Shown here: one piece after another, positions 12,319 to 21,729 of the stretch
Layout: each line of letters opens with the position of its first letter
Numbering within the stretch: position 1 is the first letter of the stretch
From: Phlebiopsis flavidoalba
Lineage: Eukaryota; Basidiomycota; Agaricomycetes; Polyporales; Phanerochaetaceae
Direction: 5' to 3'
Assembly (NCBI GenBank): GCA_035772785.1
Contig: JAOCPU010000001.1
Location: 2,790,001 to 2,854,000 of the forward strand
Length of the DNA: 64,000 nt
The notes under the pieces: model-generated
What the model saw: the letters and a program-made list of their open reading frames with translations, nothing else
Database searches by the model: none
Told to the model about the DNA's origin: nothing
Program-made: the position numbers and the translations under genes

Positions 12319-14232
12319 TCAGCCGCGGTAAAACGAAACGAAACAGCACGCGCCGTGCCACAGCGCAAGCAGCCCCGCAAACAGATAGAAGATGCGCCCC
12401 ATTCCTTCTGCGGCTCGCCCCAGCGCGAGCGCGTCGCGCAGCGGCAGAAACACGAGCCCGACGAGAAAATTCGCGATCCCATGTGCGCGCGTGAGCTCAG
12501 TTCCGCGAGGGGGCAGGGCGGGGGTGGGGCGTACAGTTCAGCGCGGAGCCCGACGGACGAGAGCGCGGACACGGCCTGCGGAGAACTGTGAGCATGCGGG
12601 GGCTGGGCGCAGGCAGGCGGTGCGTACGTGGAAGCGGCTGGCGAGACCTCGGGGATCATCACGAAACGGCACGGGGCCGATGCCCCGACCGCGAAGGACC
12701 TGTGCGGGGCGTCAGCGAGGCAGGGGCGGGGAGGCGGAGGGACGCACGCGACAAGGTGAGGATCGTCGTGCTCGCGACGCCGACGAGGCCCCGAGTCGAG
12801 TCCGAACCCGACGCCGACGAGCGACACGAACGCGCCGGACGCCGAGAGCGCGAGCAGCGTCTTGCGGGCCGAGGCGCTGTCGTCTGCTCAGCATATACCA
12901 TGTTAGAGGAGGATGAGAAGGCACCCCTCGATGAGGAAGATGGGCGGGGGAAGGTCATCGCGACGTTCACGACCGTGATGCCGAGCGAGTGATGTACGGC
13001 CCCCGCGTCGGGGAGCGCCTTCGCGAGGATGTATGTTGCTGTCAGTACAACACTGCGCCGCGCCGTCACGCGCGATTCTGTCCCGATGGAGCGCGTGCAC
13101 TCACCTGCGTTCACGCCGGACAGCTGCTGGCACAGCATCGAGAAGCAGGACGATGACAAGCGGCGTGCGCCAGCTCGCGCGCGGCGAGCAGCTGCGCGAG
13201 CGAAGAAGAGAGCGCCGCCTGGTGCTCCTCGGGAGCCTTGACGCGCCCCGCGCCCTCCTCCGCGTCGTCCGCGCCGTCCAGCAGCGGCTCGCGCGACGTA
13301 TCCTCCGGCACTACCTTACGCGTTAGATTTACTTCGCGAGAAGGGCGGGGAGGACGCACGAAGCGGGCTCTGCGGCGCGCGCGGCCCAGAGCCGGCGGCT
13401 CGCGACGGCCTTGTCCTGCAGGAGCCCGCGGCGGTGCCAAAGCCACACGGGCCGACTCGACGACGAGCGGGCTCGCGAGGAACACTTGCGCGGCGAGAGG
13501 AGCGCGGCGCTCGTGGCTGGCGAGCACGAGCCGCCACGTCGCGGCGTCGCGAGGCGCAGGCCGAGCGCCTGCGTCGCCATGATGCCGATGACGATCGCGA
13601 ATTGCGTGAGCACGCCTGGGGATGTGAGTGAGTGGGTGTATGCTCGGGTGAGAGGGGGTGCGTACCTGACTGCGCCTTGGATCTTGGTCGGCGCGATTTC
13701 GGAGAGGAAGATGGGCCCGACGCAGAGCCCGATGCCCGCGCCTGCGCCCACGAGTATCCTACGCCACCTCTATCAACCGCACGCGGAACGGCGAGCACAA
13801 AGCCGCACCTGCCGGCGATGAGCGGCCCCAGCGAGCCCGCGACGCCGATGAGCGCCGCGCCGAGGACGCACAGGCGGAGCTTGCGCGCACACGGCGCCCT
13901 TGCGGCCCCAGCGGTCCATCACGACGTTTGCGCCGAGGCTGCCGAGCAGCCCGCCGAACGGTGTACACGGACGTCACGACGGAGAACGTCGCGTCGGACA
14001 TGGGGATGCAGGTCGGGAGGCCCGCGGCGGCGCTCGGGGGTGGGGCCGGTTGCCGCGGCAGGTGAGCACGGCTTGGATTTGGTTCAGCGCAGAGATATGG
14101 TAGCCGTACTGATGCAGGTTGGCGGGATGAGGCAGGGTCAGAGAGAGGGGCGCACCTGGAACGAGACGAACGAGGATCCAGGCGCAGCACGCCCAGCCGT
14201 ACACCGTGAACGCGTGGGGATTGTCGGCCATG
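12319..14232 (-). CDS. MFS sugar transporter (sugar porter family)
   Basis: A proton- or facilitator-type sugar transporter with about 12 membrane helices. The ATG at 14230-14232 gives MADNPHAFTVYG. Downstream are YGYHISALNQIQAVLTC (TM1 end, about 14050-14110), LPTCIPMSDATFSVVTSVYT (13960-14020) and GGLLGSLGANVVMDRWGRKG (about 13890-13945; the DRWGRKG loop is an MFS signature). Then come GAGAGIGLCVGPIFLSEIAP (13690-13755, resembling the sugar-porter PIYLSEIAP motif), LTQFAIVIGIMATQALGLRL (13555-13620), a charged central loop with EDTSREPLLDG, and MLCQQLSGVNA (about 13105-13140, the QQLSG sugar-porter motif). The C-terminal half shows RFVMIPEVSP, ALSSVGL and FLVGLVFLPLRDALALG. The last helix is RIFYLFAGLLALWHG, with the stop at 12319-12321. 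One intron is clear at 13616-13665 (50 nt, GTACGC...CCCCAG). The usual PETKG tail motif was not found. Several one-base frame changes are present. The vacuolar/VPS73-like subfamily is possible but not proven. Confidence 0.87.
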
Positions 14233-14900
14233 CTGCAAGCGTTCCTTGCGTTGTAGCGCGTGAGAGACACAAGTGAGAGAGCGGAGGCGCGTGCAGCAAG
14301 AAAGTTGGTGGTGGGGTAGATGGCGGTTTCGGGGAGAGAGGGCTCGGGAAGCGGGGTTGTAGGTGCTTGTGTGTGACCGGCCGCCACGTGGCCTCCTGAT
14401 CCGCGCGAGAGCTGCCAGGTCCTCTCCCGGCTCCCACCATTGATCGGACCAATCGATCTCCCGCCAACAGCCCACACCGATGCCGCGCTCGAAAGCCCAC
14501 CTCGACGCCTGACCCGATGCCGCCTCGACCTCCTTCCCTTCCCCGCGCTCCTCGCGACACTCGCGCTCCACGCGCGAACAGGGCTGCGCCGCACAGTCGA
14601 TCCTGGAGCTGCACCAGTCCGGGCGCTGGCTGGGCCGACGAGCGCACGACGCTGCGACTAACCTCTAACGGGCTCGCGCACGACGCGATTGCGCGGCAAG
14701 GTGCCCCGACTGGCGGCTCGCGCTGCTGGGGCGGCGACGGGGAAACGCACACGGCGCAGCGGACCCCGCGCGTGCGTCGGCGAGACGCTACTATAGCCTG
14801 CTCTGGTCTGCAGGGCTACATCACCGCAGGAGCTGCACGACGCAGACGTGGGACCTCCCGCGGTTCGCGCGCAGCGCCGCGGAGGCGATGCCTCAAGTAC
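14233..14900. promoter_or_regulatory. Divergent region upstream of the transporter
   Basis: GC-rich sequence between the transporter start (minus) and the unknown plus-strand gene. It should carry the transporter promoter. Open frames on both strands reflect base composition. A possible first exon of the plus-strand gene (ILELHQSGRWLGRRAHDAA, about 14600-14655) lies here but is not secured. Confidence 0.3.
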
Positions 14901-15802
14901 ACTGTAAATCGAGTGCGCGCCTGCGGGGCGCGGTAGCGTCCGCCCGGAGCACGCCTGCGGACATCGTGCTGTAGAGCCACCGCACGGATGGGGTGCAGGT
15001 TGCGCGCAGAGACGGTGTACATGCTGCCCGGCCGTTCCTCGCCGCGGCGGGCGTGTACTACGCGTTCCACGCGCGACACGGGCGCGTTCCCGCCCCCGCG
15101 CGGCTCGTGCGCACGGCGCTCGCGGGCCAGGTCGTCCTCGGCGGCGGAGCTGCTCCAGACGCCCGCGGGCGCGTGTGTTACGAACGCCGCCTACGACCTC
15201 GACCGGCGGGAGTTCACAAGTAAGGTGCTCTGGGGCGCGGGGGAACGGGTCGGTCTGCGGCGGGATCGTGCGCGTGTTCGGCACGTTTGCGGCTGCGCTC
15301 AGAGGCGAGGCGGATGTGACGGGCACGGTGCAGACGCTCCTCGATGACCCGGAGGTGCAGACGCTGCTGGAGGAGTGCTACCGCATCTTGAGCAAGACCA
15401 AAAAATGTACGGGTGTGTCCTCGTATAGAAATGACGATCATACGTTCCACAACATTCTCGAACAGACGACCGCACCACCTTCCTCGAGACAACCATCTCG
15501 CAGCAGCTCGCATACACCTACTACCGCATGCTCAGCCTCCACCTGCACACGCTCCCCGAGACCGCCCGCGAGCGACGCTGTGCATTCCTGCCCTCTCCGA
15601 GTCCACACAAGAAGAATGGGAGTCCCTCGCGCTCGCCTTCTACCGCGTCGCAGAGCGCGCAAAAACCGACATGTGGGGTACCGTTCAGGGTGGTATGCAG
15701 CAGGCCGGCTGCCGTTTGACCGTGCGGGCACGACCGTCGGAGGCGCAGGCTTGGGCGGTTCTCATGGAGTGGGCGAGGTACCGGTACCGCAGCGCAACGT
15801 GA
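14901..15802 (+). CDS. Hypothetical spliced protein
   Basis: I do not recognise this gene. After a degraded N-terminal stretch the plus strand reads RDGVHAARPFLAAAGVYYAF (about 15008-15070), then QTPAGACVTNAAYDLDRREF and TSKVLWGAGERV (15155-15250), RVFGTFAAALRGEADVTG (15270-15322) and VQTLLDDPEVQTLLEECYRI (15328-15390). A probable intron follows (donor near 15404, acceptor at the CAG near 15464). The last exon encodes TFLETTISQQLAYTYYRMLS and LHLHTLPETARE, then a Leu-, Ala- and Trp-rich helical tail (LALAFYRVAERAKTDMWGTV; AWAVLMEWARYRYRSAT) to a TGA at 15800-15802. The helical composition and absence of membrane segments suggest a soluble protein. The start is undetermined, and at least two frame changes lie outside the proposed intron. 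Confidence 0.45.
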
Positions 15803-16249
15803 GCGGCTGCCAGAGTAGTCTCGTGCTTTGAGCTGCAACACGGGTATCTTGATTCGATGCGCACGGAGGGGTCTGTTGGTCTATCATGGCAGGCTGTACA
15901 CATTATGCCCTAGACTAGAAGAAACGGAGTTTCGTTCTTGAACCTCATATGCAGAGTGCTCACCGCGCAGAGTAAGCAGCCGTGGGAAAGACTGTCACAG
16001 TCGGAGCTCGAAAAGACCAAGAGCTGGCGTTCAAAGGAAGATTTGAACCCCGATCGATAAGTTGGCTCGAGTCTCAAATCACCGTTGGAGACGTAGATCA
16101 GCGGGGATCGAAATACTGAACCGTGGGACTCGCTCCCAACTCACAAACTAAACGTTGGGCAGAGTAGATCTTATCCTATCTTAATCGCAAACAAAACAAA
16201 CGTTCGATGAAAACGCATTTCCATCCGGCGCCATGGGTGCTGCAAGTTA
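15803..16249. other. Intergenic, nothing recognised
   Basis: No open frame or RNA gene can be supported. A tRNA B-box-like GGTTCAAATC lies on the minus strand near 16045 but no cloverleaf can be formed around it. Confidence 0.4.
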
Positions 16250-16834
16250 CAGTGGCCGTCAAAAATAACGACACATAGATAGACGCCATGTTGATCTGCC
16301 AACCTCGTAGCCAGGTAGTCAGCACTGAATTCGGTCCTTTTGGGACCATAGTATTAATTGTTAGGCTCCACTGCTATAGTAAACTGAATGTCTTCGTGAG
16401 AAGCTGGTGGAAAATGCTCTCTATCGGGTAAACTTGAGTGCCTTCAGCACTCCAGATCAGAAACAGAGTAATTACTTTCACAAACACTTCAGGTGGGATT
16501 TTTTTGTACACAATTTTCGATACCCCAACACGAATATATAACCCTAGATCCCTCCTCTGCTAGCTCAGTGTATGTCATAGGAACAGTCGCGAGGCAGATA
16601 TAAATGACAGTTTTTATCATGTCATGGTGGGTCAGCATTTTTGACCATTCACACGCCGAATCACGTCGGTTGAGTACAATATGTTGTATGGATGTTGATA
16701 GACTGTATTTTGTAATGCGACTACAAAATTATCGAGCTCATTGGACTCTAAACAGTGAGCATACGGTCCGTCGAAAGTTGCTCAGCATGCACCTCAGAGG
16801 CGCTTACCATGTGCGTTATTTTTGACGGCCACTG
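16250..16834. mobile_element. Tc1/mariner-type MITE, 585 bp
   Basis: The element has 21-bp perfect terminal inverted repeats, CAGTGGCCGTCAAAAATAAC followed by G at both ends (16250-16270 and 16814-16834). The similarity continues inward with a one-base offset (ACACAT against CACAT). It is flanked on both sides by TA (16248-16249 and 16835-16836), the target duplication used by the Tc1/mariner/pogo superfamily. The interior shows no transposase motif, so this is a non-autonomous derivative. It sits immediately upstream of the unknown plus-strand gene at 16837-17381 and may contribute to that gene's 5' region. Confidence 0.88.
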
Positions 16835-16836
16835 TA

Positions 16837-17381
16837 TGTCCTGCTAGGAGCTCATATCGGTGAAACTCACAAGCCTGATGTCCAAGAATGTCTGTAAGTA
16901 CCCGTTTTACTGAATGCTTTACGTGCCAGCTTGACATGCTGCACTTGACAGGTATCGCATTCACTTGGGACAGCAATGTACTAGGAATCTGTACATACAA
17001 TGCTTACTTGCAACGAGCGGATTCCGCAGTAGCCATGTACCCGCTGAAGGCAGTACGGACTCAGCGACTGTTTGGCGACCTCGCAGAAGACGCGGCCTTT
17101 GCATGGTGAGAGCTCTGTTTTTCTGAATTCGTTCTCCAGGCTCTTTCCGATGCTGAATGAAGTTTCCGAGGGCGCGATTGGAGGCAGTTTCACCAGTGTG
17201 CAATACCCGCTGCGCAAGTACACGCAACACGGCTTAAGCCACAATTCGTGGCTGATGGCTTTGTTGCATGTGCGTTGGAGGGAGGATACAGACCATGCCA
17301 TCAGCGGTGGAGAACTTCAGTGCCACTGGCAAACTTGTTCGAGTGGAGTATGCACGAATAATACGATAATCAAATGCGATT
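16837..17381 (+). CDS. Hypothetical spliced protein fragment
   Basis: I do not recognise this gene. The first supported exon reads LGAHIGETHKPDVQEC to a GTAAGT donor near 16890, with an acceptor at TTGACAG near 16951. The next exon contains TYNAYLQRADSAVAMYPLKA and RTQRLFGDLAEDAAFAW to a GTGAGA donor near 17107. After CTCCAG (about 17135-17140) it continues LFPMLNEVSEGAIGGSFTSV, QYPLRKYTQHGLSHNSWL and MALLHVRWREDTDHAISGGE, with an open frame to a stop just before 17384. The proposed second intron is unusually short (about 34 nt), so it may instead be a frame change. The 5' end is cut off by the MITE, making a 5'-truncated gene likely. Confidence 0.4.
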
Positions 17382-17384
17382 AAT

Positions 17385-18029
17385 CTTTATTGAATATTCC
17401 CCGAGATTTTCGAAGCCGAGTGTGACGGACGCGTTGCGGTGGGGGAGCGACAAGATCAGAGTCGGGACGGGATGTGGGGAGGAGCCAAGGCACGTTGAAC
17501 GAGGATTAAGAACGAGACGTTTCCGAGCAGAAGATCGGCGTTAAACCGGCACTGATTTTGCGAAAGAGACATACAATAGTGAGAGACAGAAAAATGAGTG
17601 CTAAAAACGCAGGGGACACAGACATGTAAATAAGAACGTCGCGGGAGCCGAGGGGACGGACAGAACACAATACCAAATGAAAGGACTTTCAGACCAGACG
17701 AATGGAAATAGACCGTGGAATTCGTGAGGGCACGGTGAAGTGAGAAACCGTGTCCGAGCTCAGGGTGCGTACTACAAATTTTTCCGTGCTCGAAGCCGTT
17801 GGCCCAGAACGGCCGTGGAAATTTTACGATGTTACGACAACCGACTGTCCAGGCACTGTTCCAGCGCAGCGCCGCCTTGCTCGACGCGATGTCACTCTGA
17901 CGAACCGTGTGCTCTGGGGCAAAACCTGGCTCTAGGAAAGGCGTGCCCTAGTAAGTGTGGCTGCACAGCTCTGGGGAAAGTGAATGTAGGAACCCGTGGT
18001 GGTGCAGAGTTCTAAACATTGTATCGGCT
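17385..18029. repeat. Array 3'-flank block, copy 1
   Basis: First of five similar blocks that each follow an F-box copy on its 3' side. Shared landmarks are AATCTTTATTGAATATTCCC at the left edge, TCGAAGCCGAGTGTGACGGA (17414-17433), GAGTGCTAAA (17594) and a right part ending TCACTCTGACGAAC (about 17891). No protein reading is conserved between copies, so I treat it as untranslated or spacer DNA. Confidence 0.7.
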
Positions 18030-19848
18030 GGTGTGGCCGCTCGTTGGGGTGTGCCATGTCTTCCTCCTGCGGTGCTGTAACTACCATCGGCATTGGGGCC
18101 AGTACCTAGAACGAAACGGCAGATTGTCAGCTTCGAGCTCGCAGTATGATCACGGAAGATGAATGCACCTCTTTAGGCTGGATTCTGGTCGCCGTACATA
18201 TTGTGGGGCGGCCTCGTCTGGTCCTCCAGTCACGCTGGTTCTATGATCAGTAGTAAGTACGTCCCAATGAGATCCACTTGTCACTTTCAACTCTGTCTTC
18301 GACGGATTCCACGATCTGGAAAGAACATCTTGTTGTGGCAAGCCGCCCTTTGTCAAAAGCACGTCGGTCGGTGCTTGTTTAGGGACGAACCCAGAGCTGA
18401 GTAGTAGCCATAGCGCGTCTGGAATGCCAGCCGAAAGCGTCTTGAGCCCCTCCAACAAACGCAAAGCGCCTGCGAATTTCATCCAGTTGAGAAGAGTCGG
18501 ACCAAGAATCTGGGGTTTGTTCTGATCCGACTTCTGCTTCGTCAAGTGGTACCTCAACCTTAATCTCAGTGGATGTAAATATTTTGCTACGTGGGGAGCA
18601 AGCAGGGTTTCCTGGGATGATATTGGTTGCCGCAAAAACTGATCTCAAGGCGAACTCAACCTGAGTACACCCAAGCACTAATGACACACTGACATGCACA
18701 ACAATTAGTACATCAAGAACATCAAGAAAGCTGTTGGGCGCCTCACGTACATTTGGGCAGTTGCGTCTCTAGGCGGCAGTCCGAATCACGAAATACAAAC
18801 CGTATAGGTTCAGTGGGTGAGGCTCCATCTGAAGGGTCGAAGAGAGCGCCATCAACAAGCTTAGCTGTGTGATTGCAGGGATTCCCGCGGCATGAATCGA
18901 TGGCGTGGCTTTTGAGAACCTTTTGATCTGACTCGGAGTGGGGCCATCGACTGAATGATGAATCGTAGCCACCAGCACGGAAACGCCAGTTGTTCTGTCC
19001 CAATCTGTCAGGTAAATGCCAATGCTCTGCAAGGAACTGCCGTAGGACAGCTGGGCGGTTGAGGGAAGCATATATCGGGGCGCACTCCAGATTCTCACAT
19101 CTCAAGTTCTTGAGTTTGTGCGGGAAGAGACGCAAGTAAACACAGGAATGCACCAGAACTCGGGAACCGGACATTCTCGAGGGCGCAGTAGTTGGATAGG
19201 GATGGGCGATGGGCGGCAGTGCGCGTGGCAGGTCGGGGGGAAGAATGCCGGAGCCCGCTCCGTCTCGGTGGATCCCAGAAACTCACAGTCGATGCGAAGC
19301 TTGGGATAATGCTTTAGCACTGAAGCAAATGCTGAGCTCACATGGTGAAGCCACGGTGCTATTGATTCTTCGTGACCCGCATTGACATCGATTCCGCGTA
19401 TGAGCTCGGCAGTGGCGGCCATTGCGGAGGCGGAGATGCGTCGAGAAGGATACAGAGGCTCTGGAGGCGCCGATCGGACTCGACTCTCACCGCTCGCCAC
19501 AGCTCCGGGACGGATGAGGTCGGCCCATCGTCGGCACACCGCGCTCAGCCGGGCCCATTCATGCTTCTCCAAGCCCCCCATTCGTCGATTGCCTCCCTTG
19601 CTATCATGTCGAGGAGCTCCCCTGGGGCAGGCGACGCGCGACTGACGTATCCGTCATCCTGCGAAGAGGACGTGAGCAGCCTCTGACAGGCAGAATGCAG
19701 TCGACTGACATGACGCCCCGTGTGTACCATCCAGACCATGACTGACATCTGTAAGTCTCTGCCTGCTTGCTGTCCACGTCTGATGCGTCCATTTCGTGGC
19801 CCCATACCAAGCGAAACGGGATCTGGGGGAGGAGAATCCGGAGTTCAT
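18030..19848 (-). CDS. F-box protein, copy a
   Basis: F-box proteins bind Skp1 and present substrates to SCF ubiquitin ligases. Read on the minus strand, MTDTSVARRLPQ starts at 19657 and leads into the F-box (LDMIAREAIDEWG; ARLSAVCRRWADLIRPGAV, about 19500-19620). A region shared by all copies follows, with a CHAHCRP/PIPIQLLRPREC stretch near 19180-19240. An intron (GTACGTGAGG donor near 18755) precedes exon 2, which ends with GLKTLSAGIPDALWLL and a Trp-containing segment equivalent to the family's KWISFDEL motif (about 18265). Exon 3 lies at 18050-18150. Upstream MDASDVDSKQAETYR is in frame with the F-box, so the true start may be there. Frame changes are frequent. It is tandem to copy b with no second gene between them. 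Confidence 0.7.
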
Positions 19849-21620
19849 GCATGTACCGAAGTGTGCAGTGCATTCTTCCTGCGGCGGTGCAACTGCCTTG
19901 GTAACAGCACCAGTGTCTTGGACGAAACGGCAGGTTGTCAACTATGAGCAGATTGCGTACTCGAGAAAGATGCACGCACCTGTTTGGGCCGGGTTCTGGC
20001 CGTCGTCACGTTTGAAAGGAAACCTTGTCTGGATCTTCTGAGACGTTCTTGACCAGTTCATCGAATGAGATCCACTTATTCATTGTCAATGGCTTGTCAA
20101 AAATCGAAATCTTCCGTGATCTGGAGAAAATCTTCTCGCACAAGCCACCCTTGTCAAAAGCACCTCGATGCTTGTTTAGGGACAAACCCAGAGATCTGTA
20201 CGTCTGACCTGAGTCGTAGCCATAGCCCGCTTCGAATGCCAGCTGAAAGGTCTTGAGCCCCTTTAACGAGCGCAAAGCGCCTGCGAGCTCAACCCAGCTG
20301 AAAGAGTTTGAGCCACTGGCACAGCCCATTATTTGCATAAAAAGCCGGGCTTTGTATGAGTGAACTTGTGTTCAGCGGGATGTTGACCCTGATCTTGTGG
20401 ATATCGACATTTGTTACGCGGGGAGCAACGGGGCTCTCTTGGATGGTATTTCTTTCAATAAAGCTGATCTCAAGCTCAGTTCCCGCCTCGCGGCCGGGCC
20501 GTAATTTCACTAACATAAACAAAAAATTAGTGCATCAGGAACATGGAGACAAGTAGTGCTGTTGGGGGCTCACGTACATTGGGGTAGTTGCGTAAGCCAA
20601 TAGCTATACAGGCAGCGGTCACAAACGCTTGACGTGAACTGTATACGCTTAGTGGGTAAAAGTACATTTGGGGGGTTGAAGAGGGCTGTCAACAAGCTTA
20701 GCGATGTGATATCGGATGCCCGTGGCGCGAATAGGGGGCGCGGCTCTCCAGAACCTCGTCGATCCGGGTGGGGCCATCGACTGATGATGAGTTGTAGCCA
20801 CCAGTCCAGACTATCAGTTTTTCCGTCCCAATCTGTCGGCGCGATGGATATGTACTGTAGAGAGTTGCCGCGGGACAGCTGGGTGGTCGAGAGAGGTATA
20901 TACAGGGCGCACTCCAGTTCGTGGCATGTCAGTTCCTCTAGGCGTGCAAGGGACGCAAGCAAATGCAGGAATGCCGCGGAACTTGGCAAAACCGATCTTC
21001 CGGAGGAGCAATGTGTGGAAGAGATGGGCGATGGGTGGCAGCGTGCGTGGTAGGTCAGGGAACAAGGTCGGATCCCACTTCGTGGCTTTATTCTCACGTT
21101 TCACAGCCCAGAAATTACAGTCGATACGGGGCTGATAGTAAGAGAACGTGGAAGCGAGGGCGAAGTGTACATGGTGAAGCCACTGTGCGTCTTCTGGCCC
21201 TGCCTTGACCTTGATTTGGCATATGAGCGAGCGCATAGGCACCCAGTATGGAAGCGGCGATGTGTCGAGAAGGACCGGAGGCTCTGGAGGCGCAGATCGG
21301 AGTGGACATGCACTTCGCGCCACAGTTCCGGACGGACAAACGTCGGCCCATCGTCGGCTCACCGCGCTCAACCGGGCCCATTCATGCTTCTCCAAGCCCC
21401 ATTCGTCGATTGCCTCCCTTGCTATCATGTCAAGGAGCTCTGCTGGCAGGCACCGTGCAGCAGACGTATCTGTTATCCTGGAAATGGTACGTGAGCAGGT
21501 TGTAACAGGCAGAATGCAGTCGACTGGACGTGACGCGCCGTCTGTACCATCTATACCATGACTGCCATCTGTAAGTCTCTGCCTGCTTGCTGTCCACGTC
21601 CGATGCGTCCGTTTCGTGGT
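19849..21620 (-). CDS. F-box protein, copy b
   Basis: The longest open frame in the window (20814-21719) carries the N-terminal half: RCLPAELLDMIAREAIDEWG, LEKHEWARLSAVSRRWADV and FPDLPRTLPPIAHLFHTLL. The ATG of copy a's MTDTS is ATA here, so translation must start upstream or the start is lost. Intron 1 is exact: 20510-20577 (68 nt, GTACGTGAG donor, CACTAAT branch, ATGTTAG acceptor). Exon 2 reads TELEISFIERNTIQESPVAP, RVTNVDIHKIRVNIPLN, LKTFQLAFEAGYGYDSGQTY and NKWISFDELVKNVSEDPDK (about 20035-20090). A second intron (GTGCGTGCAT donor near 19980) precedes exon 3, VQDTGAVTKAVAPPQEECTA. The product is probably a soluble SCF adaptor. The substrate-binding part is unlike the LRR or WD40 domains I can identify. 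Confidence 0.8.
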
Positions 21621-21729
21621 CCATACCAAGCGAGTGGAATCTGAGGGAGGGAAACCGGAGTTCATGTATGCGGGGCACGGGCCAGTACTTATCACCAGGC
21701 GTCTTATCCGAGGAAGCACCGTAGTTGGA

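Noticed and set aside
12355..15300. Many long overlapping open frames on both strands
   Set aside because: The segment is GC-rich, so stops are rare. Only the transporter frames (minus) and the hypothetical gene (plus) show protein-like motifs.
15990..16110. Possible tRNA gene (GGTTCAAATC on the minus strand)
   Set aside because: The T-arm stem does not pair and no acceptor or anticodon stem can be formed.
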